A stretch of 64,000 nt of DNA from Poa pratensis (lineage: Eukaryota; Streptophyta; Magnoliopsida; Poales; Poaceae), in the NCBI GenBank assembly GCA_947311845.1, contig CAMZMU010000040.1, forward strand, positions 51,669,557 through 51,733,556. The letters run 5' to 3'. The notes below the pieces were generated by a model. That model had not been told where the DNA came from. It saw only the letters and a list, made by a program, of their open reading frames with translations, and made no database searches. The translations under genes and the position numbers were made by a program. Every line of letters begins with the position of its first letter. Positions within the stretch are counted from its first letter, which is position 1. Below, piece after piece: positions 10,326 through 21,370 of the stretch.

Positions 10326-10941
10326 TTTTATTTTGGACAAGTGTTTCTTCAAAAAGGTAATATGTTTGTTCTAATTGCTAAATCATATTTGAATGGGCAT
10401 AATTGAACCCTGGATTACCTTTCTAGCTATGTTCTCAAGTTGTTTGGTCTGTGTCTATGTGCACATATATTCCTATTGTCTCCATCTTCGATGAATGCCT
10501 ATTATGATGCTTTTAATTAATTCATCATCCACAGCCCGTTGAGCATAATTTTCATACACTGTAGGTGTAGGGAGCCAATTGGATTTACGTCTTGTTCATG
10601 GTAGCCGCCACACATTGAAACGGAGGTTCACGACAAACCGGAACGGATTCGGTAGCAGAGTGAAGGGTCAATGAATAAAATGACGGGAAGGAAAAATATA
10701 GAGAGGGATAGGTCATGTTAACATATATTCTCGATGGGTATATTTGTACACGGAAATGGAGGGATGAGGTACAAACGGAGGAAGTCGAGGAGTAAAGCAA
10801 GGAGAAAACAAAGGACAAAGGATGCATTTTCATTTCATGAACATCAAAACACTAATAAGCTTATTTTTCTGTGCTGCCAGCGCCAAGGCGGATCTTATGT
10901 GTGTGTTGTAGCCGCATGTCGCTGCCAAGTGTCAATGTAGC

Positions 10942-12253
10942 TGTCGCGTATCGAAACGCGGACACCGGGGATGCCAAGCACCCCCTGTTTGTTCGGTAGG
11001 AGGGCTCGAGGTGCTCCGAATTCGGTCCCCGAGCTGAAACACAAGCACACAGAGATTTACACAGGTTCAGACCGCGTTGTCGCGTAACACCCTACGTCCT
11101 GCTTGTCTGGATGTATTGTCGAGACGATTTACAGTGGGATGTCAACTAGACCTGCACTATTCTCGTGAGCTGGGGAAGAACACGTCCAGGGGTTCCCGGG
11201 GTGTCATTCTTCTAACCCCCGAGTCTAAGAGAAAAGCTCCAAGTGTTTACTAGCAATGGTGGTCTCCCTCCCTCCAAATGACCAAGGGCCTCCTTTTATA
11301 TGCCAAGGGGACACCACAAGTGGTCATGCCACGGCACGCCACCGAAGCAGGGCACGCGTCGAGCGCATGCCAAGGTGGCACCCGCCGGTTGTCTTCGTGT
11401 CCGCGCGCCACCTTGCTGGTCTCCATGCCGTCCGCTCCGCCGGGACGGAGGAGACCGCCAGTCTTGTCTTGTCAATGGCCCGGGCATCGCGCCGGGCGCT
11501 GCGCCAGCACCGACGGGACAGTGAGCTGGGTCTTGTCGATGTCGCCTGTCGCGCCTTCCTTGTCTGCGAAGAAACCCTTCCAGGGGGCCAGGGACGGAGC
11601 CAGAAAATGAACATAGGGGGGGGGGGGGGCAAAGCTAGACTAATTAATGTGTGTCATCTCATGGAGGGGGCTAAACCATCTAAGTTAGCTTAAATATTGA
11701 TCCATCATGCTTAATACTACTAAGAAAATCATGATCATGAGGGCGTAGCCCCTGCTCGTCCCCCCTTGTCTCCGTCCCAGCCGGGGGCGGGGTGCAGGCT
11801 TCGCTCGCCACGTTGCTGGTCCCTGTCTCCCTGCCGGGGGGTTCCCGGCTGGTCTCGTGGTAGTAGCTCGGGGGAGTTCCCGGGGCCTGCTCCCCGGGTC
11901 CCGTGATCTTCTGCCCTTCCTCGTCCTGCGTCTGGGATCCTTCCCTAGGGCGAGCCCCTCGAAGATGCCGGAGGTCCTCGTCCTACGATATCTTCGAGAA
12001 GCTCCGCCCGAGGGGGTATCCCAGTCTTGCGGCTCCTCCCGTCGCCTCTTCGTTGGTGAGCTTTGAAGGTACCGATCTTGAGGGTCTCGACGGATTCCCC
12101 GCCCCTTTTATCTTGGCGCTCGCTGGCTCCTCACCCCGGAGGGGGTGGATTATCCTGGCAGGGGGCACTCGGTTTGAGCCACCGTTCCCCACGGAGTCAC
12201 CACGTCACCGCGCGCCGGTGTCGCGTGGCACCCCGTGATCCGCCGCACCGACA
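10942..12253 (-). mobile_element. Solo LTR (probably Gypsy-type)
   Basis: The segment has TG...CA ends (minus strand starts TGTCGGTGCGGCGG, ends CGCGACA). It is flanked by a perfect 5-bp duplication GTAGC (10937-10941 and 12254-12258). The minus-strand orientation is supported by a TATA motif (CATATAAAAGGAGG near 11298) followed by U5-like sequence. No internal domain, PBS or second LTR is present, so it is a solo LTR left by recombination. Length without the nested MITE is about 1.1 kb. Confidence 0.8.
11589..11780. mobile_element. hAT-type MITE nested in the solo LTR
   Basis: This 192-bp insert has near-inverted ends (CAGGGACGGAGCC and the complement of GTCTCCGTCCCAG). It is flanked by an 8-bp duplication with one mismatch (CAGGGGGC at 11581-11588, CCGGGGGC at 11781-11788), matching the hAT superfamily. 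It contains a G-run at 11617-11630 and has no coding capacity. Confidence 0.72.
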
Positions 12254-12678
12254 GTAGCCCCCAATGTACTCATGTTACCCTCATCTCATTATATTGTATA
12301 GTTTCATGATTGCTAAATCTTTATCAAGTAAGAATCAGCCAAAAAGAATCTTGAAATTCAGAGGTAGATCTGCACATGGTGGTAATATGGTGGGGATACT
12401 TAGGACATGATGAAAAAGTGCATGCTATGGCCGAGAGGCGTGGAGTGGAACCGATGCGAGTGGGATAGTGGCAATCGGATATGAGAGGTAGGAAGATGTG
12501 CGATTAGAAATAACATGGCACCTTTTTGTAATGCATTGCTAAAATAAAACAATCTTTATTGTCTCGCAGCAATGCACGGGCATTCAACTAATTGTATTGA
12601 ATTAAGAAAAAACACCTTACGCAGCTAGATCCCTTAGTTCACATGGTCTCCTACTTTATATATACACATATGTTGAGC

Positions 12679-13079
12679 GGAGATTTTTGGCTCTCGGGTG
12701 CCAGTGCTCATGCAGTTAATATTTTTTCTAAAACTTATATTTATGAGTTTCAAAATATTGTGAAAAAAATTCCAGACGTATCCAATGGTGTATACCACAA
12801 TCATGTGAAAAATCAATTTTAAATACTTTGTATTCTTAACTACACAAAATGACAAAGTGTGGATCTAAGTATGCATACATTTAAATATGTATATTTTATC
12901 AAATTTTATCATTTGTTTGTAGCCCATAATACAAAGTATTTGAAATTGAAATTTTATACATTTGTGGGATGCACCATTACCAATATTCAGATTTGTTTTC
13001 ATATTTTTTTTAAACTCGGAAATACAATTTTCAAAATAAATAAATAGTAGGAGCGCTGGTGGTCAGAAGCCAAAAACAC
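12679..13079. mobile_element. Possible degenerate TIR element
   Basis: The AT-rich segment is bounded by diverged inverted ends: GGAGATTTTTGGCT with a nearby CCAGTGCTC on the left, and the complement of GTGTTTTTGGCTTCTG with CCAGCGCTCC on the right. No clean TSD was found. The rest of 12259-13246 is AT-rich flanking sequence downstream of the UFGT gene and shows no gene. Confidence 0.35.
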
Positions 13080-13246
13080 ATTGATAAAATCAAAGAACCG
13101 GAAACTCCTTTTGGCTCCCGAGCCCCGGGGTGATCTCGGTTTTTTCAAAAAATCAAAAAACATAAACAAGTAACCAACACAACTCATGATCCATAAAAGA
13201 AGGAACACCAATATTTCTAGCATTGTACATTTTGTACTAGACTAGA

Positions 13247-13259
13247 TCACACGCGACAA
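13247..13259 (-). CDS. Bz1: Original last codons and stop of the UFGT gene
   Basis: On the minus strand, after the duplicated ATAGT (13264-13260), these 13 bases complete V-C-R-V and TGA. Bz1-type enzymes characteristically end in a similar VCR tail, so this is the displaced 3' end of the gene at 18453-20004, separated from it by the 5.2-kb Copia element. Its original 3' UTR would lie to the left. Confidence 0.85.
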
Positions 13260-13264
13260 ACTAT

Positions 13265-13767
13265 TGTTGTTTTTGGGTGTTCCAAATTCCAGCGGTAGTA
13301 CCGCTGGGTTAAGCGGTACTACCGCTGGGTGCTGCCGCCACCGCTACCGCCTCCGCTACCGCCAGAATGGCCGTCTGACGCGTTGTCCGGTACCAACTGG
13401 TACCGCTGGCGGTACCGCCGCCGGTACCGCTGAGGTGGGAAGAGACGAACCAGCCCACCCCAGCGGTAGTACCGCTGGGTTAAGCGGTACTACCGCCGAG
13501 GTGGGATTGTTTGATTCCGGGTTGGACTGCAGCCGACCTAGGGTTTGATGTTTCTATTTATTCCTCTTGTAAGCCGCCGTTTTGGGGTAAGCCACACATT
13601 GTAAACCCACGGCGTTTGTAACCTCACCCGATATAGTGAAGTATTGCTGGCTGGCGCCCGTGGTTTTTTCCTCTCCTTTGTTTGGAGAGGTTTTCCACGT
13701 TAAATCTCGTGTCCCCTTTGGTTTGATCGTTCCGCTCTTCGTCGTTTCTTTGCTATCGTTTACAACA
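13265..13767 (+). repeat. 5' LTR of the Copia element
   Basis: The 503-bp terminal repeat contains several palindromic AGCGGTAGTACCGCT blocks near its start and middle. It ends TTTACAACA, directly before the primer-binding site. Confidence 0.93.
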
Positions 13768-13818
13768 AGTGGTATCAGAGCCCTGTTTCAGATCTGTTTT
13801 CAGATTAGGGTTTTGGAT

Positions 13819-14660
13819 GGCATCGATGAAGTTCGATCTACCGGCGCTGGACTACAAGACGAGATTTCGCTGTGGCAGGTCAAGATGCGTGCGATCCTCG
13901 CACAGTCCAATGATCTTGACGAGGCGCTGGAGAAATTCGGCGACAAGGATGCGGCGGCATGGACCGCCGATGAGAAGCGGAAAGACCGTAAGGCTTTATC
14001 GCTTATTCAACTTCATCTATCTAATGATATTCTGCAAGAAGTACTCCAGGAGAAAACCGCAGCGGCACTGTGGGCTAAGCTGGAGTCGATCTGCATGTCC
14101 AAAGATCTCACCAGCAAGATGCATGTGAAGATGAAGTTGTTCACGCACAAGTTGCAAGAAGGTGGTTCGGTAATGAATCACTTATCGATCTTTAAGGAGA
14201 TCGTTTCTGACCTAGTGTCGATGGAGGTAAAGTACGATGATGAAGATCTAGCACTTTTACTTCTATGCTCGCTGCCAAATTCCTTTGCAAATTTTCGTGA
14301 TACCATACTGTTAAGCCGTGATGAACTAACCACCGCGGAAGTATATGAGGCCCTGCTTGCCAGGGAAAAGATGAAAGGTATGGTACAGAAAGAGGAGTCG
14401 TCGTCCTCCAAGGGCGATGCTTTGCAGGTCCGAGGGAGGCCTGAGCAGCGAGATAACCACTACCACAACCAACAGAGACAAGAGCAAGGGTGACAGAGTC
14501 GCTCAAAGTCTAAAGGCCGTGACAAGTTCTGCAGGTATTGTAAGAAATCTAATCATGTCATTGATGATTGTTGGAAGTTGCAGAACAAGGAGAAAAGAAA
14601 AGGTACTTACCAACCGAAAAATAATGAAGGTAAAGATACCGGTGAGGCTCTGTTGTTGAT
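13819..14660 (+). pseudogene. Copia gag with zinc knuckle, frame-broken
   Basis: The start MASMKFDLPALDYKTRF (Met at 13819) lies in a different frame from the main gag body (to 14493), so a shift occurs near 13862. The body is the UBN2-type gag fold (HLSNDILQEV, then LLCSLPNSFANFRDT, then YEALLAREK). A TGA at 14491-14493 stops the frame. After a further shift comes the nucleic-acid binding knuckle CRYCKKSNHVIDDC (CX2CX4HX4C) near 14530-14570. The protein packages element RNA in functional copies; this copy cannot make it intact. Confidence 0.82.
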
Positions 14661-14699
14661 GGTAGTTCTGATGGCGAATGCCTAGCTGTTTTAGCTGCA

Positions 14700-15844
14700 T
14701 GTGTTTCTCGTCAGGATGAATGGATTCTAGATACTGCATGTTCTTTTCATATTTGCTGTAACAAAGATTGGTTCAGTTCTTATGAGTTAGTGCAGACTGG
14801 AGATTTCGTGCGTGTGGGGAACGACCAGCAATGCAACATTGTTGGCGTTGGTTCCGTTCAGGTCAAGACACATGACGGTATGACACGCACGTGACGGGAG
14901 TGAAACACATACCAACCATGGCAAGAAATTTGATCTCGCTCAGTACCCTTGACTGTGACGGGTACAAGTACAAAGGAGGAAATAAACTCCTAAAGGTATC
15001 AAAAGGTTCTCTCATAGTTATGGTTGGTGATATGAATTCTGCTAAGTTATATGTTCTTAGAGGTAGCACGTTATCTGGTACTGTTGCTGCTGTTTCTCAT
15101 GATGACGCTAGTAAAACTAACCTTTGGCATAAGCGTCTTGGACATATGAGTGAACTTGGTATGGCAGAATTGATCAAGAGAGACTTGCTGCAAGGATGCA
15201 GTTTGGGTAAGATGCAGTTCTGTGAACACTGCATTTTCGGTAAGCACACAAGAGTTAAGTTTAATGCTTCTGTTCACACCACCAAAGGTACACTTGATTA
15301 TGTACATGCTGATGTTTGGGGGCCATCTCGTAAGCCCTCTTATGGTGGTGCTCGTTATATGCTTACCATTATTGATGATTACTCTAGAAGAGTTTGGCCT
15401 TATTTCATGAAAAATAAGGATGATGCGTTTGCTGCTTTTAAAGAGTGGAAAGCTATGATTGAAAGGCAAACAGAAAGGAAGGTGAAATTACTTCGTACTG
15501 ACAATGGTGGCGAATTTTGTTCGAATGCCTTTAATGATTATTGCAGGAAAGAAGGCATTGTCAGGCACCTCACCATCCCGTACACGCCTCAGCAGAATGG
15601 TGTAGCGGAGCGGATGAACAGGACCATCATCTCCAAGGCTCGCTGCATGATCTCCAACGCTCGCATGAGTAAGCGTTTTTGGGCTGAGGCGGCTGCCACC
15701 GCCTGCTACTTGATAAACAGGTCACCATCTATTCCCCTCGACAAGAAAACTCCCATTGAGGTATGGTCAGATTCTCCTGCTGATTATTCACACTTAAAGT
15801 TTTCGGCTGCACTGCTTATGCTCATGTTGATAATGGAAAGTTAG
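14700..15844 (+). pseudogene. Copia protease and integrase, frame-broken
   Basis: The protease signature (WILDTACSFHIC, with Ala where family members have Gly: D-T-G changed to D-T-A) lies near 14720. A TGA near 14892 interrupts it. The longer frame (14891-15844) holds the GAG-pre-integrase LWHKRLGHMSE, the integrase zinc residues (CEHCIFGKH), and the DDE core: HADVWGP, IIDDYSRRVW, LRTDNGGEF and YTPQQNGVAERMNR. The frame ends at 15844 because of a 1-nt loss near 15800; the missing continuation is found in the next frame. Confidence 0.88.
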
Positions 15845-17864
15845 AGCCGAGAGCTATTAAGTGTGTGTTCATTGGTTATGGTTCGGGTGTAAAAGGATAC
15901 AAGTTATGGAATCCCGAAACTAGCAAGGCATTTATGAGCAGGAGTGTTGTTTTCAATGAATCTGTTATGTACTTTGATAAGTTGTCCTCAGATGTTTTGC
16001 CAGATTTTTCTGAGGAGCAGGTTCGTGTCGAGGTGGAGCACTCTGTTGAAAAGGAAAATGTCACTGTTGACAATGATGGTGCTGCTACTTCAGATGATTC
16101 TGATCCTGATTCTGCTGGTTCTGATGATTCTGTTTCTTCTGATTCTGATAATGATAATGTTCAGAACTCACCCCCTGTTTTGCAGCCACAACAGTCTATT
16201 GCTGCTCGTAGGAACAGGAGGAATTGTGGTCCTCGACCACGTTTAATTGAAGAGTGTAACATTGTTGATTATGCTCTGAGTTGTGCAGAACAGGTGGAGC
16301 ACGGACATGAGCCGTCCACCTATACTGAAGCTATTGGTTCCGGTGACCGCGAGAAGTGGCTTGCTGCTATGCAAGAAGAAATGCAGTCACTCGATAAGAA
16401 TGGCACATGGGAAGTTGTGCGCTTGCCTAAGAAAAAGAAGGCAGTCCGCTGTAAGTGGATCTTCAAGAGAAAGGAGGGTTTATCTCCTAGCGAGCCTCCG
16501 AGGTTTAAGGCAAGGTTAGTTGCAAAAGGCTTCAGTCAAATTCCAGGTGTTGATTATAATGATGTTTTCTCTCCAGTTGTTAAGCATAGTTCAATTCGTA
16601 CATTCTTTGGTATTGTTGCTATGCGTGATCTTGAGCTTGAGCAGTTAGATGTAAAGACTGCGTTTCTGCATGGAGAGTTGGAGGAGGAGATATACATGGA
16701 CCAGCCAGAAGGGTTCATAGTGCCTGGTAAGGAGGATCTTGTGTGTAAGTTGAAAAGGTCCTTATACGGTTTGAAACAATCTCCTCGTCAGTGGTATAAA
16801 AGGTTTGATTCTTTTATGTTGTCACATGGCTTTAAGAGGTCTGAATTTGATAGCTGTGTGTACATTAAGTTTGTTAATGGATCACCTATATACCTGTTAT
16901 TATATGTTGATGATATGTTGATTGCTGCCAAGAGCAAGAAAGATATCGCTGCTCTCAAGTCACAGTTGAGTAGCGAGTTTGAGATGAAGGATCTTGGTGC
17001 TGCTAAGAAAATTCTAGGTATGGAGATTACCCGTGACAGAAATTCTGGTTTGTTGTTTCTTAGTCAGCAAAATTACATTAAGAAAGTTCTTCATCGTTTT
17101 AACATGCATGATGCAAAGTCTGTTAGTACTCCTATTGCTCCTCACTTTAAATTGTCAGCTGAACAATGTCCTAGTACGGATGAGGATTTTGAGTACATGT
17201 CTAGAGTTCCATATTCTAGTGCTGTTGGTTCTTTAATGTATGCCATGGTTTGCTCACGTCCAGATTTATCATATGCTATGAGTTTGGTTAGTAGATATAT
17301 GGCTAATCCTGGTAAAGAACATTGGAAGGCTGTTCAGTGGATTTTCAGGTACCTTCGTGGCACATCCAATGCTTGCCTCAAGTTCGGCAAGACTGATGAG
17401 GGACTCGTAGGCTATGTGGATTCAGATTTTGCTGCCGATTTGGATAAGAGGAGATCCCTCACAGGTTATGTGTTCACGCTTGGTGGTTGTGCCGTGAGTT
17501 GGAGGGCAACGTTACAATCGTTGTTGCCCAGTCTACCACTGAAGCAGAGTACATGGCTATTGCTGAAGCATGTAAAGAATCGGTTTGGCTGAAAGGTTTG
17601 TTTGCTGAGCTTTGTGGAGATGATACTTGCATTAACCTGTTTTGTGATAGTCAGAGTGCTATTTACCTTACCAAGGATCAGATGTTCCATGAGAGAACAA
17701 AGCACATTGACGTCAAATACCATTATGTGCGTGATGTTGTTGCAAAAGGTAAACTGAAGGTATGCAAGATAAGTACTCATGATAATCCTGCTGATATGAT
17801 GACAAAGCCAGTTCCTGTTACTAAGTTCGAGCTTTGCTCGGGCTTAGTTGGTATCACTGTCTAG
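15800..17864 (+). pseudogene. Copia reverse transcriptase and RNase H, frame-broken
   Basis: The main frame (15865-17592) contains an acidic Ser/Asp-rich linker. The reverse transcriptase follows (WEVVRLPKKKKAVRCKWIFK, LDVKTAFLHGELEEEIYM, LYGLKQSPRQW, catalytic LLYVDDMLI). The RNase H begins near 17290. A shift near 17510 moves the rest of RNase H ([16 protein letters not shown], then [11 protein letters not shown]) to a second frame ending at 17864. All catalytic blocks are recognisable. Confidence 0.9.
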
Positions 17865-17960
17865 CCCAAGAGGCTATTTGGCGCCGAAGGTGTTTTTCTT
17901 TGTTGTTTCAGGGTGAAGTTCTCTTTCATGCTACAAGATGGAATTTGTCTCAAGGTGGAG

Positions 17961-18468
17961 TGTTGTTTTTGGTGTTCCAAATTCCAGCGGTAGTACCGCT
18001 GGGTTAAGCGGTACTACCGCTCGGAGCTGCCGCCACCGCTACCGCCTCCGCTACCGCCAGAATGGCCGTCTGACGCGTTGTCCGGTACCGACTGGTACCG
18101 CTGGCGGTACCGCCGCCGGTACCGCTGAGGTGGGAAGAGACGAACCAGCCCACCCCAGCGGTAGTACCGCTGGGTTAAGCGGTACTACCGCCGAGGTGGG
18201 ATTGTTTCCGGGGATTCCGGGTTGGACTGCAGCCGACCTAGGGTTTGATGTTTCTATTTATTCCTCTTGTAAGCCGCCGTTTTGGGGTAAGCCACACATT
18301 GTAAACCCACGGCGTTTGTAACCTCACCCGATATAGTGAAGTATTGCTGGCTGGCGCCCGTGGTTTTTTCCTCTCCTTTGTTTGGAGAGGTTTTCCACGT
18401 TAAATCTCGTGTCCCCTTTGGTTTGATCGTTCCGCTCTTCGTCGTTTCTTTGCTATCCGTTTACAACA
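17961..18468 (+). repeat. 3' LTR of the Copia element
   Basis: The 508-bp repeat is nearly identical to 13265-13767. On the minus strand its terminal bases (read from 18468) supply the last codons and stop of the interrupted UFGT gene: VVNG, then TAG at 18453-18455. Confidence 0.93.
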
Positions 18469-20004
18469 ACTATTTTGACAAACACATCAAAGTTCTTGGT
18501 GCAGCCGCCGTCGGGCTGGAACGCCTTGCCCACCATGGCCTGCAGCTCCTGCGCTTTGGCCCTCATCTGCTGTCCTTCCTCCCCACGATGCAGCGTCGAC
18601 ACCGCATTTGCCACGCCGCCGCGCGTCATCGGCCCGTCGAACGCCGTGCCGAAGCCCCACACGCTGGCCACGGACCGCGCGTTCATCGTCTGGTCGCCGA
18701 AGAAGGGGCGGCACGCCATGGGCACGCCGCTGGAGACGCCCTCCAGCACCGACGCCCACCCGGCGTGCGTCACGAAGGCGCCCACCGACGCGTGCCGCAA
18801 CACGCCCACCTGCGGCGCCCACGGCACCACCATCCCCGCCGCGCGCTCCAGGAACCCCGGCGGCAGCAGAGGCCACGACTCCTCGCGCAGCGACCACAGG
18901 AACGGCGCGCCGCTCGCCTCCAGCCCGGCCGCGAGCTCCCGCAGCTCGTCCGGCCGCGGCGAGGCGACCGTGCCGAAGCTGACGTACGCGACGGACCGCG
19001 CGGGGTGGCGGTCGAGCCAGGCGAGGCAGCCGTGCGGGTCGGATGGTGTTTCGTCGGTGCCTTTTGACTTGGCGCCGGGGAGCAGGTGGTAGGGGCCGAG
19101 GGGGAGGCAGTTGGGGAGCTCGGCGGCGAGTGCGGCGGTGAGGTCAGGCGGGTCGAGGCCCGGGAAGGTGTTGAGGGCGACGGCGGTGGCGTGCTTGGGG
19201 ACGTGCTTCGCCAGGCGGTGCAGGAGGAGGCTGATGACGAAGTTGAAGTCGCCGAACACGAGACCGTCGGGGAGGTCTCTGACGCGGTAGCCGCCCAGGC
19301 CGGCGTGCGCGGTCAGCAGCTCGTCGGCTCTGCTTGCGGCTGCAGTGCAGGGGATGCAGATTAATTAACGATTCAAAAATTAACAATTAAGATAAGAAAC
19401 AACGACATGCAGATTATTTGAAGATCCCAACGGAATAGCAGATAAGAGTAACGATCATGTAATAATAAACTTCGTTTGAAGATCCCAATGGAATAGCAGA
19501 GCTCATATCGTACGTACCCTGATCGCCGATGTCCCGGCGTAGCGCGTCGGTGCGGAGGTGAGCGAGGAGGGCGGAGGCCGCGGCGGTCCAAACGGGCACC
19601 CACGGCGCCCCGGCAGCGGCGGCGGCCTCGCCGGCCATCCATAGGAACGCGTCCCCGACCACGCAGCTCACCCTGGCGCCACCCGCAGATGCGCGGGCCG
19701 CCTCCAAGCCGTCCCTGACACCGCCTGCCTCTGCCGCCGCCATGAACAGCTCCATCCGGCGCGGCGGGGGCAGCATTAGCGGCTGTCCAGACGGCGGCAC
19801 CCCGTCTGCGACCTCCACGAAGCGCAGGTTCCCCGGGAGCGCGCCAGCTTTCTTGAGCTGCGTGACGGAGTCGGCGGTGGTGAGGAACGAGAGGACGGTG
19901 CCGGCCGGCGCGGCGGTGGCGAGGGAGCGCGCGAAGGAGAGCAGCACGGCGGCGTGGGAGCTGAAGGGGAAGGCCACCACGGCGATGTGCGGCGGCGGCG
20001 CCAT
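18453..20004 (-). CDS. Bz1: Anthocyanidin/flavonoid 3-O-glucosyltransferase (Bz1-type UGT), 3' end altered by Copia
   Basis: The enzyme transfers glucose from UDP-glucose to the 3-OH of anthocyanidins or flavonols in the cytosol, a late step in anthocyanin formation. Exon 1 is 20004-19518 ([20 protein letters not shown], with the family's catalytic His near residue 16). The intron is 19517-19340 (GTACGT...CTGCAG, phase 1). Exon 2 runs from 19339. The UGT signature (PSPG box) is near residues 336-379: [40 protein letters not shown]. The Copia element entered at 18469. The original end, IVCRV and stop TGA, lies across it at 13264-13247, and 487+871+13 nt keep the frame exactly (456 aa). As it stands, the ORF ends IVVVNG inside the LTR. 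No other lesion is visible. Confidence 0.93.
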
Positions 20005-20070
20005 CGTGATGGAGTAGCGAGCGGCGATGGGGTTTGCCTCGTGTAGTGTCGTGTCGTGTGCAGCGGGGGG

Positions 20071-20078
20071 TTTTATGG
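20071..20078 (-). promoter_or_regulatory. TATA-like box of the UFGT gene
   Basis: The minus strand reads GCCATAAAACC about 70 bp upstream of the start codon at 20004. An ACGTG core (minus strand CAACGTGG near 20170) lies about 100 bp further upstream and could be a bHLH/bZIP site; this is inference from the motif alone. Confidence 0.45.
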
Positions 20079-20361
20079 CGGGTAGCAGGCAGCAACCGGC
20101 TTCGTCCTTGACGTTCAGGTGGAGCGAGCGTGTGATTTAGTTACGATGGATGGCTCGCGAATCGCCACGTTGCGTGCGGCGGCAGGTAGCACACTTTGGA
20201 TGGAGTCTGTGCTGCATCACAACACCGGTAAAGCATCGTTTGTTTTTCTACTGTAGATAAGATTACAACAGACGGATCATATTGTGGAACCAATGACAAT
20301 GAAATGTCCTAGGATCATATAAGTATCGAAAGAGGCCGGTAGGATCATAATATCTGCATAT

Positions 20362-20440
20362 GCTCCCTCCGTTTCAAATTAGTTGGCACAGTTTTATTTA
20401 GATATATATTAAATAATTTAAAACAAAGAGTAGTAATTAA
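20362..20440. mobile_element. Stowaway-type MITE fragment
   Basis: The segment begins CTCCCTCCGTTTCAAATTAG, the usual end of grass Stowaway MITEs. It continues into AT-rich sequence, and no matching right end was found, so it looks truncated. The rest of 20100-20990 shows no gene. Confidence 0.45.
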
Positions 20441-21009
20441 GAACCAGGTATGGGCACGGCATGTCGGAAATACTCGGCCGAAGAAGATGTAAGAAAATTG
20501 GGAGCAGAAAGAGAGAACAATGTCTTTAACTTTCTTGTCACATGTTTTTAATTAATTTTGATCTTCGTTTAAAAATAATGTGGATTGTGAAAGCACACTA
20601 ATTTTTGCTACCATTGTGCATCAATCCGATTTTCTTCCGTGCTCCTTCGGGCTAAATTTTTTTTTTAAAGGAGGATTACATTCGGCCTCTCCATAAACGG
20701 ATTTGCTGAATCTTAGCTAGTTGAGTAGTAGTTAAATCAACTTAACGGCAAAACCGCCGGATCTGTGTGTTAAGATTTTTTTTGCAGCTTCTGTGTGTTA
20801 AGATTCATGCACCAGCAACGCGCCGTGTTTATCCGTGGGCTTTTTTTCATTCTTCTAGTCAACGTATTCGGGCCCTTAGGCACACGTGTGTTTTTTCTTT
20901 CATTTTTGTTGTGCTACGAGCTGATTGCTTTTGCTTGCGTGTAGGTCTTTATTTTTGCTTATGGTTTTGTTTTTGTGCCTATCATTTTTAATTCCAATTT
21001 TCCGTCTAT

Positions 21010-21370
21010 ACATGGGTCGCGACTAACTGTCGTTGTAACCGATAATTTTTTAGTGGTGGGTGGAGTTGCAACTGACTTTTTCCTAATTGCAATTCGGATT
21101 GCAACCGATTTTTTTCCCATGTACGGGTGTGTTAACAACTGATTTTTTTAATTTGCACATGAGGTTGCAATTGAGAGTTCTGACTGAGTTTTTTATATTC
21201 TGGATTGCAATTGAGATTTTTTCAGTTGCTAGCAGGTATTTTTTTTCTTAGTTGTAAGTCCATTTGCAACTGAGTTTTTTTTTCTCAATTGTAGTTGATA
21301 ATTTTGTGGTTACAAGTCGGGTTGCAACTGAGTTTTTTCAGTTGCAAGTTTGTGTGTATGCGAGAATTTT
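21010..21370. repeat. Degenerate minisatellite of GTTGCAACTGAGTTTTTT-like units
   Basis: About nine imperfect units with variable spacing (roughly 30-45 bp) share a TTGCAACTGA core and a T-run. They lie in the intergenic space between the divergent UFGT and NAC genes. 21371-22540 is AT-rich with no gene. Confidence 0.6.

Larger units (their letters stand above)
13265..18468 (+). mobile_element. Complete Copia LTR retrotransposon inserted in the UFGT gene
   Basis: The 5' LTR (13265-13767) and 3' LTR (17961-18468) both start TGTTGTTTTTGG and end TTTACAACA. The flanks carry the 5-bp duplication ACTAT (13260-13264 and 18469-18473). A primer-binding site TGGTATCAGAGC (13770-13781, initiator Met-tRNA type) and a purine-rich tract AAGGTGGAG just before 17961 are in place. 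The internal order is gag, protease, integrase, reverse transcriptase, RNase H, which defines Copia. By eye the LTRs differ at about three substitutions and three small indels, so the insertion is young. Confidence 0.95.

Noticed and set aside
18475..19092. Long plus-strand ORFs over the UFGT gene
   Set aside because: They are antisense shadows of a GC-rich coding exon; the minus frame has the UGT signature and correct splicing.
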